A stretch of 64,000 nt of DNA from JAMQPK01 sp963761975 (GCA_963761975.1 CAVXIR010000002.1:2418001-2482000), one strand, 5' to 3'; positions 1-9,052 are shown, counted from the first letter of the stretch. Program-made: numbers and translations. The notes: generated by a model not told the origin, from the letters alone.

Positions 1-2643
1 TGAAAACTCGTCCGCCGCCGCCGGGCCGTTCTTCAATCGAAGATACGCCTGACCACGAAGGTAGAGTGGCCAGAATTCCCCGGAGGGCGCGTGATCGTAC
101 GGCCTGACCGGCTCGAGCAACTCGATGGCACGCACCGTTTCTCCTTGCTGAAGCGCCGCAGCCGCTGCGATGACTGGTATCGACAGATGAGTGGTGAATG
201 TTGCCTCCGGAAACCGTTTTGCCAATTCGCTGGAGAGCTTCAACGCCTCGGCGCGATCACCGCAGAGTGCGAGAACCAGGCCGGCGCGTTCGAGCGTCGT
301 ATTGTCTCTGGCCTGGCGCAGCGCCTCTGGGACTTCGCGCAGCGCGTCGGTGCATTGCCCCACAGCCGCATGCATTTCGGCATCTTCGGTGATCAAGTGC
401 GCCGCAACCTCGGCGAATCCGCCGTTGAGCGACATCTGAACACCGCGACGATATTGATCGTGCGCCGCCTTTACGCGGCCTCCCGCGGATGACACATCTG
501 CCTGCCAGCCGAAGGCCGAGTTCGTCTGATTCACGCCAGTTGAGGCCTCCAACTCCCGCGCCATTGTCTCGGCATCTCCCTGAACGAACGCCACGAGATA
601 CGACAGCCGGCTGGCACCAATGAAATTGAGCTTTCGATCCGCGGCCTGCTTCAGCGTCGCTCTTGCCTCGTCAAGACGGTCGATCGCCATCAGCGATGCG
701 GCGAGATTGCCGTAGGGCGGGACAAATTGAGGATCGAGATCGATGGACGTGCGCAACGGTTCCACGGATTGCGCGAACTGACCGAGCCGAATCAGCGTGA
801 CGCCAAGCGCATTAAACGCAAATGCATCTCTCGGATAGGTCGCCGTCCACGATCGCGTCAGCTCCAGCGCCTTGTCCCAGGCCTGGATCGCATCGCGGTA
901 GTACCGCCATGAAATAGAGAACCGCTCCCGGTCGCTCACACGGTCGCGCAGGTCGAACGCCTTTTTCGAAAATTCCGGTGCCAGCGCCGATTGTCCCGTG
1001 TTCGCGTACACCGCCGACAGCTGGGCATGTGCCATGGCAAATGTGGGATCCAGGTCGATGGCGCGCTTCAGGTGAGGGATGGCTTCGAGCCGTGGAACCT
1101 CGCGCCCCTGGTAGAGCGCCAGCGAATAGGCGTGCAACGCGTCGAGCGAAGCCGTCGTCGCGCGTGGCAGTGGGACGTCGAACTTCTGAACGGACGCGAG
1201 CGATTCGCCCAGTTTCTGACGCAGCCTCGAGATTGCCCCGCCGAGCGAGCTCAGCACCTGTTCCATCGTGGCCGCCTCGGCTTGTTCGCGCGCCATGACG
1301 TCGCCGGTCTGCGCGTTGATGGCCTCCAGCGTAATCACGTAGTTCACTCCCAGCCGGACGATCGAGCCGGCCAGTAACGCCTTGAGCTGCTCGCGTTGTG
1401 CAATCTCGCGTGCCACCGATCGCGTAATCGCTTCGCCGGGCGAACGCTGCATGAGGCGCAGCGTCTCCCGTGCGCGTTCGTCCGGAAACACTTTGATGAA
1501 CGGCGACTGTTCCAGCGCCACGGCAAGCGCGACCTTTAGGGTGCCGTCGAACACGCGGTCGCCGGTGCCGTTCTCGAAGTCGGCCAGCACGATCGTGTCT
1601 CGTTCGTTCAACGTGCCAGCGCTGGGAGAAACGAGAAACGACGAGGACGCGATGACGAGAAGCGCGATGGCGGCCGCGAGTGCCAATCCTGCCGCCCATG
1701 AAGAGGTTCTCCAGCCCGCTCCAGCGCTCGCACGACCGAAGTTGCCTTGAATGGGACGTCGATCGGGATTTCCGATGGTGGACAGCATCGACGCCATCTC
1801 GATCACCGACGGCGGGCGGTCGTTCGGATCTTCCGAGAGGGCCGCCATGATGAGCGCGTCGAGTTGCGGGTCGACGTTGGTCAAGAGCGCCGAGGGACGT
1901 GGTAACGGCGCCGCTTCCATCGACCGATGCCGCACGTGCACGCCCACGAGCAGGTCATACAAGACGAGGCCGAGGGCGTAGACATCGGTCCGCTCGGACA
2001 CCGCCGTGCCCGGCATGCGCTGTTCGGGCGCCATATACGCCGGCGTTCCCGTGAAAGAGTGGCGCCGTGCCCGTGCCTCGCTAATCGGAATCGCGATACC
2101 GAAATCGCTGATGCGCACGAACCCGTCGTCATCGATGAGCACATTTGCGGGCTTCAGATCGCGATGGAGAACACCTTGGGCATGGGCCGCGGCAAGGCCG
2201 GCGCACAGTTGCCTACCGATCTCGATGACTTTTTCCTGCGGCAGCCGGCCCACGCGGCGAAGCAACGCCGCGAGGTCTTCGCCGCGGATGAGCTCCATCG
2301 AGAAGAAAATCACACCGCCAGACTCGCCCACGTCGAACACGCGACAGACTGACGGGTGGGTAATCCGGCGTGCGAGACGAACCTCGCGGACGATGCGCTC
2401 GCGTGCCTCAGCCGTGGCCGATTCGATCACTTTCAGCGCGACCGGAGTGTCGAGCACGAGATCGTCTGCGCGCCACACGTCTCCCATGCCACCGCTGCCG
2501 ATTCGCTCGACCATGCGATAGCGTTTCGCGAATACCTCTCCCGGCGCGAACACGGGATGACCGTCATCGCTGACGCGGTCGTCGCCGGCGGTTTGAGGGG
2601 CGTCGTGAAACAGCAGCAGAGACTCCACTTCCTTGCGCAGCAC
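1..2643 (-). CDS. Serine/threonine protein kinase with C-terminal TPR region (3' end beyond the window)
   Basis: Reading the minus strand from about 2685 down to base 1 gives one uninterrupted frame. The kinase comes first: glycine loop IGSGGMG (about 2500), VALKVIE lysine (about 2430), HRDLKPANVL (about 2160), ISDFGIA (about 2110) and AYMAPEQ (about 2020). A hydrophobic segment at about 1640-1690 is a transmembrane helix. Then comes the LADFENGTGDRVFDGTLK segment typical of acidobacterial kinase-TPR receptors, and a long TPR-like region that runs off the window edge. Such proteins phosphorylate partners through a cytosolic kinase and sense through the distal part. The N-terminus is unclear. 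The family motif CGDDAVLRKEVESLL lies across about 2655-2610, but the frame closes at a stop at 2686-2688 and no ATG lies upstream. I set the GTG at 2643. A frameshift hiding a longer N-terminus is possible. Confidence 0.85.
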   Translation of the reverse strand, partial: MLRKEVESLLLFHDAPQTAGDDRVSDDGHPVFAPGEVFAKRYRMVERIGSGGMGDVWRADDLVLDTPVALKVIESATAEARERIVREVRLARRITHPSVCRVFDVGESGGVIFFSMELIRGEDLAALLRRVGRLPQEKVIEIGRQLCAGLAAAHAQGVLHRDLKPANVLIDDDGFVRISDFGIAIPISEARARRHSFTGTPAYMAPEQRMPGTAVSERTDVYALGLVLYDLLVGVHVRHRSMEAAPLPRPSALLTNVDPQLDALIMAALSEDPNDRPPSVIEMASMLSTIGNPDRRPIQGNFGRASAGAGWRTSSWAAGLALAAAIALLVIASSSFLVSPSAGTLNERDTIVLADFENGTGDRVFDGTLKVALAVALEQSPFIKVFPDERARETLRLMQRSPGEAITRSVAREIAQREQLKALLAGSIVRLGVNYVITLEAINAQTGDVMAREQAEAATMEQVLSSLGGAISRLRQKLGESLASVQKFDVPLPRATTASLDALHAYSLALYQGREVPRLEAIPHLKRAIDLDPTFAMAHAQLSAVYANTGQSALAPEFSKKAFDLRDRVSDRERFSISWRYYRDAIQAWDKALELTRSWTATYPRDAFAFNALGVTLIRLGQFAQSVEPLRTSIDLDPQFVPPYGNLAASLMAIDRLDEARATLKQAADRKLNFIGASRLSYLVAFVQGDAETMARELEASTGVNQTNSAFGWQADVSSAGGRVKAAHDQYRRGVQMSLNGGFAEVAAHLITEDAEMHAAVGQCTDALREVPEALRQARDNTTLERAGLVLALCGDRAEALKLSSELAKRFPEATFTTHLSIPVIAAAAALQQGETVRAIELLEPVRPYDHAPSGEFWPLYLRGQAYLRLKNGPAAADEFS

Positions 2644-2818
2644 GGCATCGTCACCGCACGGGCGCTGCGTTGCTCGACTATCTGTTCAAGGCGAAGGCGG
2701 TAGAAGCCATCGGAGCCGGCGATCAGCTCCTGCGCTTCTTCGCCCTCTATTATGCGGCAATCAGTCTCGTCAGGTTCATTCTTCAAGTCGTGTCGAGCCG
2801 CGTCGCGCTGGAAGCTTG

Positions 2819-2881
2819 TACTGGCCACTGGCTACCGTCCGGACTATTGACTACTGACTGCTGACTGCTGACTGCTGCACC
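2819..2881. repeat. Heptameric tandem repeat, nine 7-nt units
   Basis: The gap between the kinase and the 5'-nucleotidase reads in phase as 7-mers: tactggc, cactggc, taccgtc, cggacta, ttgacta, then three copies of ctgactg and ctgcacc. It belongs to the set of 7-nt-period arrays seen in other intergenic gaps here. No gene is evident in 2690-2959. Confidence 0.75.
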
Positions 2882-2959
2882 ACCACGTCGTCTCCACGTT
2901 GCCGCTATCGTGGGCTTCTGACACCCGAGCGCGCAAACGATCTGCCGTAGAATGGCCGC

Positions 2960-4444
2960 ATGGGGCAGCGATTGCTCGCGGTATTTCTGCTCTGCGCGAT
3001 CTCGGGCGCCGGCGTGCACTACACAGCCGATGCGCAGTCGCCTGCGACGATCACGATCCTTCATATCAACGATGTGCATTCGACCGACGTGATCGACCAG
3101 GGACGTTCTGGCGGGCTTGGCCGCGCGTCCACATTGTTGCAGCAACTCAAGCGTTCTCAGGCACCTGTGCTGATGACGCTGGGCGGCGATTACCTTTCGC
3201 CTTCGGCAATCGGAACGGCCATCGTGGATGGCGAGCCGCTTGACGGGCGACAGATGGTGGCCGTCCTCAATGCCGTCGGTCTCGACTGGGCCGTGTTCGG
3301 GAATCACGAGTTCGACGTCTCGGAATCGGCGTTTCGGGCGCGGATGGCCGAAACCCGTTTTCATGTCGTCTCGAGCAATGTGTCCGATGTGAACGGGCAG
3401 CCCTTTCCAGGAACCGTGCGCTCCGCCGTGGTTCCGGTCGAGGCGGAAGGCCGCACCATCCGGCTAGGGCTCATCGGCCTGACCACCGACCTCAATCGAC
3501 GCCCATGGGTGCGATATGCGCCGCCGGTCGATTCCGCCCGCGAGCAGATTGCGCAACTGAAGGGCAAGGTCGATGCCGTCATCGCACTGACGCACCTGCC
3601 GCTTCCAGACGATCAGGAACTGGTCACCCAGGCGCAGGGCATCGATCTCGTTCTTGGCGGCCACGAACACGAGAACATGCAGGTCAGACGCGGGCGCGCA
3701 TTCACGCCAATCGTGAAGGCTGATCCAAATGTCCGCACCGCTGTGGTCGTGACGCTCACGTTCGGGACGGCCGGCGCCCGCCCGGCTGTTTCCGCCCGGC
3801 TTCAGGTGATCGATGAAAGCATCCAGCACGATCCGAAGGTTGAAGGCGTCGTCCGGAAGTGGACCGCCTTGGCGTTCAATGCGTTTCGAAAAAGCGGATT
3901 CGAGCCCGAGCGCACCGTTGCCGTTATCAATGAAGCCCTCGACGGTCGTGATTCGATCGTACGAAGTCAGCCAGGCCGGTTGACGGATCTCATTGCCGCA
4001 GGGTTCGATCGCGAAGCGGGCGGAGTGGACGTCGCCATCGTCAACGGCGGCTCGATACGCATCAACGACATCATTCAGCCGGGCCCGGTGACCGAGTACG
4101 ACGTGATTCGCGTTCTGCCGTTTGGCGGCCGCGTGACTCGCGCCTCGTTTGACGGCGCGCTGCTCGCATCGGTGCTGGACATCGGCGTGAAAAATCGGGG
4201 GAGTGGCGGTTTTCTGCACGCCCGAGGCGTGACCTATGAAGGAAGCCGATGGCTGGTGAAGGGCAAGCCGCTCGATCCGGCCGCGCGGTATACCGTCGCC
4301 GCCACCGACTTCTTGCTGAGCGGCGGCGAAACGAACCTGGGATTCCTCACGGGCACCAACCCCGGGGTGCACGACGTTCAGGATTTGCGCGACGTTCGGA
4401 TTGCGCTGATAACCGAGCTTCGTACGCTTTATTCCACCAAATGA
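2960..4444 (+). CDS. Bifunctional metallophosphatase/5'-nucleotidase (UshA-like), exported
   Basis: The 494-residue protein has a signal peptide (about residues 1-26, ending ADAQ). A calcineurin-like metallophosphatase domain follows, with the dinuclear metal motifs HINDVHS (35-41), GGDYLSPS (about 75-82), GNHEFDVS (114-121), a THLP segment and LGGHEHEN. The C-terminal 5'-nucleotidase domain shows NGGSIRIND and LSGGETNLGF, the substrate-binding region of the family. The expected role is periplasmic hydrolysis of nucleotides or related phosphate esters to nucleosides and phosphate. Length and domain order match UshA-type enzymes. It is transcribed alone. The downstream neighbour is convergent and starts its stop side 17 bp away. 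Confidence 0.9.
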   Translation: MGQRLLAVFLLCAISGAGVHYTADAQSPATITILHINDVHSTDVIDQGRSGGLGRASTLLQQLKRSQAPVLMTLGGDYLSPSAIGTAIVDGEPLDGRQMVAVLNAVGLDWAVFGNHEFDVSESAFRARMAETRFHVVSSNVSDVNGQPFPGTVRSAVVPVEAEGRTIRLGLIGLTTDLNRRPWVRYAPPVDSAREQIAQLKGKVDAVIALTHLPLPDDQELVTQAQGIDLVLGGHEHENMQVRRGRAFTPIVKADPNVRTAVVVTLTFGTAGARPAVSARLQVIDESIQHDPKVEGVVRKWTALAFNAFRKSGFEPERTVAVINEALDGRDSIVRSQPGRLTDLIAAGFDREAGGVDVAIVNGGSIRINDIIQPGPVTEYDVIRVLPFGGRVTRASFDGALLASVLDIGVKNRGSGGFLHARGVTYEGSRWLVKGKPLDPAARYTVAATDFLLSGGETNLGFLTGTNPGVHDVQDLRDVRIALITELRTLYSTK

Positions 4445-4460
4445 GCGCGGGATTGTCTCG

Positions 4461-4739
4461 TTAGGAGTCGCGTGAGCGTCTGCCGGACACCAGTCGGGCG
4501 ATCCGCGTCCGTTCGTGACGCGGCAGATCGCGCAGGTAACACTCCACCGACTCGACGATGAGACGCCACTGGGGCTGTTGCCGTACCTGGCTGAGCGCGA
4601 CGAGCGTGTCGCGTGCGGACTTTGGCAGCCGAAAACTGACCTGCGGATAGTCCTTGACGCGTTCTCCGCGATCGCCCGCCGGTGGTCGTCCGACTCTTCC
4701 CGCCGTGGTTCCACGCTTCGCCCGGTTAGGCATACGCAT
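4461..4739 (-). CDS. Small ribbon-helix-helix-like protein, divergent from the 4784 gene
   Basis: This 92-residue basic protein opens with an arginine/glycine-rich stretch including VGRPP. A YPQVSFRLPKSARDTLVAL segment (about 32-50) follows, resembling the strand plus first helix of ribbon-helix-helix DNA-binding proteins. A second helical part ends in an Arg-rich tail. It may be a transcriptional repressor or orphan antitoxin-like protein. No toxin partner is adjacent. It diverges from another RHH-like gene across a 44-bp gap that contains an inverted repeat. The family assignment is by pattern only. Confidence 0.55.
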   Translation of the reverse strand: MRMPNRAKRGTTAGRVGRPPAGDRGERVKDYPQVSFRLPKSARDTLVALSQVRQQPQWRLIVESVECYLRDLPRHERTRIARLVSGRRSRDS

Positions 4740-4751
4740 TTAACGTTTGTG

Positions 4752-4771
4752 CTAGCAACAACAACGGCTAG
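4752..4771. promoter_or_regulatory. Inverted repeat CTAGC/GCTAG in the divergent promoter gap (candidate operator)
   Basis: The 44-bp gap between two divergent RHH-like genes contains CTAGC at 4752-4756 and its inverted partner GCTAG at 4767-4771. The second half-site overlaps a -10-like TAGAAT at 4769-4774 for the plus-strand gene, with TTGTGC at 4747-4752 as a poor -35. A repressor bound here would block that promoter. The operator role is inference from position and symmetry. Confidence 0.35.
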
Positions 4772-4783
4772 AATGGAAACGAG

Positions 4784-5074
4784 ATGCCGACGCGGACCGC
4801 ACGACGCCCGCTCAACCGCCCACGCGCTCGCCGCGGCCGGCCGCGTACGCACCGCGAAGCCTGGACCAAGGTGTCGGTCGTCATGTTCGAGCGGCAGGTC
4901 GTCGAACTCGATCGTCTGACGACAGCGATCCGAAGCAAGACAGGCGCAAACCTGACTCGTGCCGAAGTCATCCGCGCTCTACTGGATGCGTTGACCGAAA
5001 GCCGCCTCGATGTGACCTCTGTCGTGTCGGGCGCCCACCTCAAGCGCATTGTCGCGCAAAAGCTGTCGGCCTGA
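4784..5074 (+). CDS. Small ribbon-helix-helix-like protein
   Basis: The 96-residue protein starts with a very basic Arg/Pro tail containing GRPRTHRE, which resembles an AT-hook. TKVSVVMFERQVVELDRL follows as a possible RHH strand and first helix. The segment LTRAEVIRALLDALTESRLD reads as the second helix. It is probably a DNA-binding regulator. It diverges from the 4739 gene, which shares the GRP plus RHH-like layout, so the two may regulate each other through the shared 44-bp gap. No toxin or other partner is seen. The function is not established. Confidence 0.6.
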   Translation: MPTRTARRPLNRPRARRGRPRTHREAWTKVSVVMFERQVVELDRLTTAIRSKTGANLTRAEVIRALLDALTESRLDVTSVVSGAHLKRIVAQKLSA

Positions 5075-5147
5075 CCACGGCGGCAATTCAGCATATAAGT
5101 ATCTCATAAATCATCGCGCGGTATACTACCGGCCGTCCGGAGGCTTC

Positions 5148-6026
5148 ATGAAAAATGCATCATGCGCGGCGCTCGTCGTCGGCGTTATCGCGTCTGGTCT
5201 GTTCACACGCGTGGGTGCGCAGTTGTTTCCGCCGGACGACGCCGTGATGACGATGGGCCACGTGCTGTTGAATGTCAGCGATGTGGCTGCCCATCGCGAG
5301 TTCTGGGTCAGCCAGTTCGATGCAAAAGCCGTGAAGGTCGGAAAGCTCGACGGGATCACGGTTCCCGGCGTGATCGTGCTCTTCAGGGTTCAGCCGCGGA
5401 CCGGACCAGGCGAGGGGACGACCATCAATCATATGGGATTGAAGCTGAACAAGCTTTCGGATTACACGGCGCGTTTCGACAAAGGCGGCTTCAAGTACGA
5501 TCCACCGCGCATCGGCAGGGAAGACACCCCTCAGACATACGTGACGGGTCCCGACACGTTTCGCATGGAGCTCGTCGAAGACTCGAAGCTGCCCGCGCCG
5601 GTTGTGAGCCATCATCTGCATTACTGGCTGGAACGCCCGGCCGACGTCAAGAAATGGTACGTGCAGAAACTGATGCTGAAACCCACCATGCGCGGACCAT
5701 ATGAGTCGGGCGATGTACCTGGCATGAATCTCACCATGGCGCCTCTCGGCAGTCAAAAAGTGCCCGGCGTGCCGACCAAAGGGCGGCTCATGGACAGCAT
5801 CGGGTTCGATGTCAGGAATCTGCAGGCGTACGTCGAGAAGATCAAAGCCAACGGCGTGACGTTCGAGGTTCCTTATGGACGCGATCCGGAACTCGGCGTG
5901 ATGTCAGCGACGTTGACCGATCCGTGGGGTGTCACGATCAGGCTGACGGAAGGACTCAATAAAATTGCCGGTGTGACGTCGTATTCCTACGTGGATGGAT
6001 ACGTCGTCGTGCGGCCGATCGATTAA
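5148..6026 (+). CDS. Exported two-domain VOC (glyoxalase/bleomycin-resistance) protein
   Basis: I chose the ATG at 5148 because GGAGG lies just upstream and the protein then begins with a signal peptide (MKNASCAALVVGVIASG, cleavage near VGAQ). Two VOC modules follow. The first starts MGHVLLNVSDVAAHREFWV and the second SHHLHYWLERPADVKKWYV, each with beta-alpha-beta-beta-beta character. The C-terminal DPWGVTIRLTEGL is typical of VOC modules. VOC proteins are metal-dependent lyases, isomerases, dioxygenases or binding proteins. The reaction cannot be told here. A -10-like TATACT lies at 5122-5127. Confidence 0.8.
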   Translation: MKNASCAALVVGVIASGLFTRVGAQLFPPDDAVMTMGHVLLNVSDVAAHREFWVSQFDAKAVKVGKLDGITVPGVIVLFRVQPRTGPGEGTTINHMGLKLNKLSDYTARFDKGGFKYDPPRIGREDTPQTYVTGPDTFRMELVEDSKLPAPVVSHHLHYWLERPADVKKWYVQKLMLKPTMRGPYESGDVPGMNLTMAPLGSQKVPGVPTKGRLMDSIGFDVRNLQAYVEKIKANGVTFEVPYGRDPELGVMSATLTDPWGVTIRLTEGLNKIAGVTSYSYVDGYVVVRPID

Positions 6027-6064
6027 ACACACGCGATGCGCGGCCCGATATTAGGGCGCGTCGT

Positions 6065-6256
6065 TCAGCGCGACACTCTCCGCACGTTCACGCCCCCGCG
6101 AGATGAATTGGCTTTCTTCTCGACCTTCTGCATCTTCGTTTTGACCGGCGGCACAGCCTTCGCGTCGGCGCCTTTCCAGATGCTGTTGGGCAGCACCAGC
6201 AGGATGGCGACGAGACCCGCACACGTGACCTTACCCGGCCTGATGGGAAAACGCAT
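6065..6256 (-). CDS. Small exported or membrane-anchored hypothetical protein
   Basis: This is a 63-residue open frame with an AAGGAG ribosome-binding site just before its ATG on the minus strand. The N-terminus has a basic start and a hydrophobic stretch (VTCAGLVAILLVLP) like a signal peptide or anchor. The rest is Lys/Arg-rich. I do not recognise a family. The good RBS and signal-like start argue that it is real. Confidence 0.45.
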   Translation of the reverse strand: MRFPIRPGKVTCAGLVAILLVLPNSIWKGADAKAVPPVKTKMQKVEKKANSSRGGVNVRRVSR

Positions 6257-6377
6257 CAGCGCTCCTTAACGACTTAATTGTAAAGAGAGGGGAGTCGGGC
6301 GCGGCGCGCCGTAGCGCGTCGCGCAACGGCCAGCCTGCTAAAATTACCGACCAAGTATAGCATCCAGCGACGATTTC

Positions 6378-6406
6378 TTGACTAGAAACGCGTGCGGCGG
6401 TAGAGT
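6378..6406 (+). promoter_or_regulatory. Sigma70-type promoter for the lipoprotein gene at 6463
   Basis: TTGACT (6378-6383) and TAGAGT (6401-6406) are separated by exactly 17 bp. They lie about 57 bp upstream of the lipoprotein start. This is the clearest promoter-like match noticed in the window. Confidence 0.5.
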
Positions 6407-6462
6407 CCCCGCATCCCAACAGTCTCCCGTGCGAACCTCGACGTTTGATCAAGGAGGGCGGC

Positions 6463-6831
6463 ATGCGGTTCTGCTTACTCGTCGCGCTGACCTTACTGGC
6501 GGGCGGCTGTTCCGGCCAAGGCGCTGCCAACCAGGATGCGAACTCGCCGGTCAAGATCGCCATCTCGCAGATGTACGTCACTATCCGTAACGAAAGTGGG
6601 CTCGCGTTGAACGATGTCTCGGTTGCCATTGTGCCGATGGGTCGGACGACTATCTACAACAAGTTCCTGGGCCGCCTCGAGAACGCCCAGTCACGAAACG
6701 TGATGCTCGGTGAGTTTATCGGCCGGGATGGTACGCCGTTTAGTCTCCGAGTCGTCAAACCGCGCTCCGTGGAAGTTAAGGGCAAAGATGTGAACGGGAA
6801 GGATTACAGCGTTGAAATTGAATGGCGGTAA
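6463..6831 (+). CDS. Small lipoprotein of unknown function
   Basis: The start at 6463 has AAGGAGG seven bases upstream and gives a classic lipoprotein signal (MRFCLLVALTLLAGGC, lipobox LAGGC). The mature part of about 105 residues is beta-rich and includes VTIRNESGLALNDVSVAIVP, as in extracellular domains where a side chain or peptide bond is presented. It is likely anchored to a membrane in the periplasm. No close family was recognised. Confidence 0.7.
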   Translation: MRFCLLVALTLLAGGCSGQGAANQDANSPVKIAISQMYVTIRNESGLALNDVSVAIVPMGRTTIYNKFLGRLENAQSRNVMLGEFIGRDGTPFSLRVVKPRSVEVKGKDVNGKDYSVEIEWR

Positions 6832-6959
6832 TCCGGCGAAAGTCCCCCCCACGTCCGCGTCGGCCTGCGTGAAGGCAGGATGATATGATGCTGCGTCCCT
6901 GATGGAAACCAGCACGCTACTGTACCGGTCGTTGGATTGTCGGCGGCGCCGTCTTCATC

Positions 6960-7343
6960 GTGGCCGCAACGATTCTCTTCGAGGCCGCCGGGCAATCGTC
7001 GCCGCGCCCGATCGGCCGAGGTCCCCAACTCGGCAGTCGAGTGGGCGTCGCCGGTGTGCGCCCGAACGTCTATCGCGCCGTTCCGACCGACGACCGCGAG
7101 GTGAAAACCGCTCTCAACTTTGCGCTCGCCGATCAGAAGAAGAAGAACCGCAGCGACAGCGCCATCAGCCTCAAGAACGTACTGTCTGCCGAGCGCCAGG
7201 AGTCGAAGGGAGACAACTTCCGCCTGTGTTTATCCCTCGATCGCCGCGGCCGCCCCGACACGGCCCGCACCGTCGTCCATCGCAATCAGAAGCAGCAATG
7301 GGCGGTTGCGCTCTGGGCGTGGGGGGCCTGCGGCAAGCCTTAG
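6960..7343 (+). CDS. Cystatin-like domain protein, 5' end unresolved
   Basis: The C-terminal 90 residues follow the cystatin-like pattern: DDREVKTALNFALAD, a GDNFRLCLSLDRRG strand pair, then VVHRNQKQQWAVALWAWGAC. Bacterial cystatin-like domains bind peptides or inhibit cysteine proteases. Upstream of the GTG at 6960 the same frame encodes a hydrophobic segment (WIVGGAVFIVAATILF) but has no start codon, while an ATG at 6902 is out of frame. The true gene probably starts near 6902 and is interrupted by a frameshift, which would restore a signal peptide. Confidence 0.6.
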   Translation: MAATILFEAAGQSSPRPIGRGPQLGSRVGVAGVRPNVYRAVPTDDREVKTALNFALADQKKKNRSDSAISLKNVLSAERQESKGDNFRLCLSLDRRGRPDTARTVVHRNQKQQWAVALWAWGACGKP

Positions 7344-7374
7344 GGACGACGGGACGAAAAACCGAAATCTGTCA

Positions 7375-7433
7375 GGGAAGATGGCAGATGCCGGTGCTTC
7401 AGCGACTTGCCATCCGCCATTTGCCTTCTGCCA
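7375..7433. repeat. Heptameric repeat with fold-back
   Basis: The right part reads cttgcca, tccgcca, tttgcct, tctgcca (7406-7433) in 7-nt phase. The left part (gaagatggcagatg, about 7377-7390) is a near reverse complement, so the element can form an imperfect hairpin. It lies between the convergent cystatin-like and P-II genes, where a terminator would be expected. Confidence 0.65.
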
Positions 7434-7445
7434 TGATCGTCCGCC

Positions 7446-7778
7446 TCAGGCCATGTCCCTTTCCCCCGTCCTGATGTTGTAGGCCTGCTCCACGGGGCAG
7501 ATGAAGACACGGCCATCCCCGATCTCTCCAGTGTGCGCGGCGTCACGAATCGCCTGAAGCGCAGGTTCCACAAGTGTGTCAGGCACGACCGTTTCGATCT
7601 GCATCTTCGGCAGCAGCGTCACTTCGTACTCTCTGCCGCGGTACACCGCCGTATGCCCTTTCTGGCGCCCGTGGCCACGCACCTCGGTGACGGTCATGCC
7701 GGCAATCTGAATCTTGGCAAACGCTTCCTTGAGATCGTCGACCTTGTTCGGGCGAATGATGGCTTTGATGAGTTTCAT
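7446..7778 (-). CDS. glnK: Nitrogen regulatory protein P-II (GlnB/GlnK family)
   Basis: This 110-residue protein has the full P-II layout: MKLIKAIIRPNKVDDLKEAF, the T-loop GRQKGHTAVYRGREYEV with Tyr46 and Tyr51 (the uridylylation site), and TGEIGDGRVFICPVEQA near the C-terminus. P-II trimers bind ATP/ADP and 2-oxoglutarate and, when paired with an Amt channel, block ammonium uptake under nitrogen excess. Its ATG overlaps the stop of the upstream ammonium transporter gene (ATGA), the classical amt-glnK coupling, which favours GlnK over GlnB. A GGAG ribosome site precedes the start. Confidence 0.93.
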   Translation of the reverse strand: MKLIKAIIRPNKVDDLKEAFAKIQIAGMTVTEVRGHGRQKGHTAVYRGREYEVTLLPKMQIETVVPDTLVEPALQAIRDAAHTGEIGDGRVFICPVEQAYNIRTGERDMA

Positions 7779-9052
7779 GCGAGCTCCGATCGCAGAGCCG
7801 GCTTGGGTTTGGGCGCGTCGACAGGACGGCCGAGAATGGCGTGGGGCTCGCCGTGGACGTAGGCCTCTTCGCCGTGATTGCTGAGGTCGAGTCCCACTGA
7901 CTTCATCGTCGGATGATGCGCGGAGCGGAATCACCAGGCCGATCACCTTAAGCAGAATGAAACTGATGATGCCGCTGTAGACGATCGTCACGGCGACGGC
8001 TGTCGCCTGAATGCCAATCTGGGCCGGGTTGCCGAACAGAGCGCCATCGGCGACTCCGTTCAATGCCTTCTGCGCGAAGACCCCGGTCAGCAGCGCGCCG
8101 ACGGTGCCGCCGACGCCATGCGCGGCGACGACATCCAGCGAATCATCGAGCGTCGTCTTGGCGCGCCAGATGAGGCCGAAGTAGCTGGGCACGGCGGCGA
8201 TCGCGCCGAGCGCGATCGCGCTCATCGGTCCGACAAAGCCCGCTGCGGGCGTGATGGCGACCAGGCCGACGACGATGGCCGTGGCGGCGCCGACGGCCGT
8301 CGGCTTGCCCGAGCGCGCGTAGTCGAGCAGGGTCCAGACAGCGAGCGTACCCATGGGCGCGAGGAACGTCGTGACGAACGCGAGGCCCGCAATCGGGCTT
8401 GCCGCCAGCGCGCTGCCGGCATTGAAGCCGAACCATCCGAACCACAGCAAGCCGGCGCCGAGCAGCGTGAACGGCACGTTATGCGGCAGCAGCGAGGAAC
8501 TGGGGTAGTCGATGCGTTTGCCGACGACGATGGCCGCAACCAGCGCCGCGACGCCGGCGTTGACGTGCACGACCGTGCCGCCGGCGAAGTCGAGCGCGCC
8601 CATGTCGGCAAGCCAACCGCCTCCCCAGACCCAGTGCGCAACCGGCGAGTAGACCACCAGCGCCCACAGCACGATGAACAGGAGATACGCGGAGAAGCGC
8701 ATCCGCTCGACGATCGCGCCTGAAATCAGCGCGGCCGTGATGATGCAGAACGTTCCCTGGTAGGCCATGAAGAGGTAGTGCGGGATGCGTGCCCTGTGCC
8801 TCGAGCCCGACGCCCCGCAGGAACAGTCGCGAAAGGTCGCCGAGGTAGTTGTTGCCGGCGGAGAACGCCAGCGAGTACCCGACGACCGCCCAGAGAATCG
8901 CCGACGAATCCGAGCGAGATGAAGCTCATCATCATCGTGTTGAGCGCGTTCTTCGACCGGACGAGCCCTCCGTAGAAGAACGCGAGCGCCGGCGTCATCA
9001 GCAGAACCAACGCGGTTGAAACCAACATCCACGCAGTGTCGGCTTGATTCAT
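7775..9052 (-). CDS. amt: Ammonium transporter (Amt/MEP/Rh family), interrupted by three frameshifts
   Basis: The reading starts MNQADTAWMLVSTALVLL at 9052 and continues with the Amt signatures FFYGGLVRSKNALNTMMMSF, FNAGSALAASPIAGLAF and DDSLDVVAAHGVGGTVGALL. The C-terminal cytoplasmic tail ends DLSNHGEEAYVHGEP. About eleven transmembrane helices are expected. The protein conducts ammonium across the inner membrane and is gated by the P-II protein encoded next. Frame changes occur near 8899, 8783 (in CCC of the coding strand) and 7894 (in GGG). The last two are repaired by removing one base from the run. Conservation on both sides of each break suggests sequence error rather than decay. Confidence 0.85.

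Noticed and set aside
2433..2828. A 131-codon minus-strand frame at the kinase 5' end
   Set aside because: Its second half overlaps the kinase glycine-loop region in the wrong frame, and its first half shows no similarity to the kinase N-terminus.
3464..4852. A 462-codon antisense frame over the 5'-nucleotidase and RHH-like gene
   Set aside because: It is a shadow of the well-supported plus-strand 5'-nucleotidase and contains no recognisable domain.
4461..5074. Toxin-antitoxin module
   Set aside because: Both genes look like DNA-binding proteins and are divergent. No toxin-like partner lies on either side.
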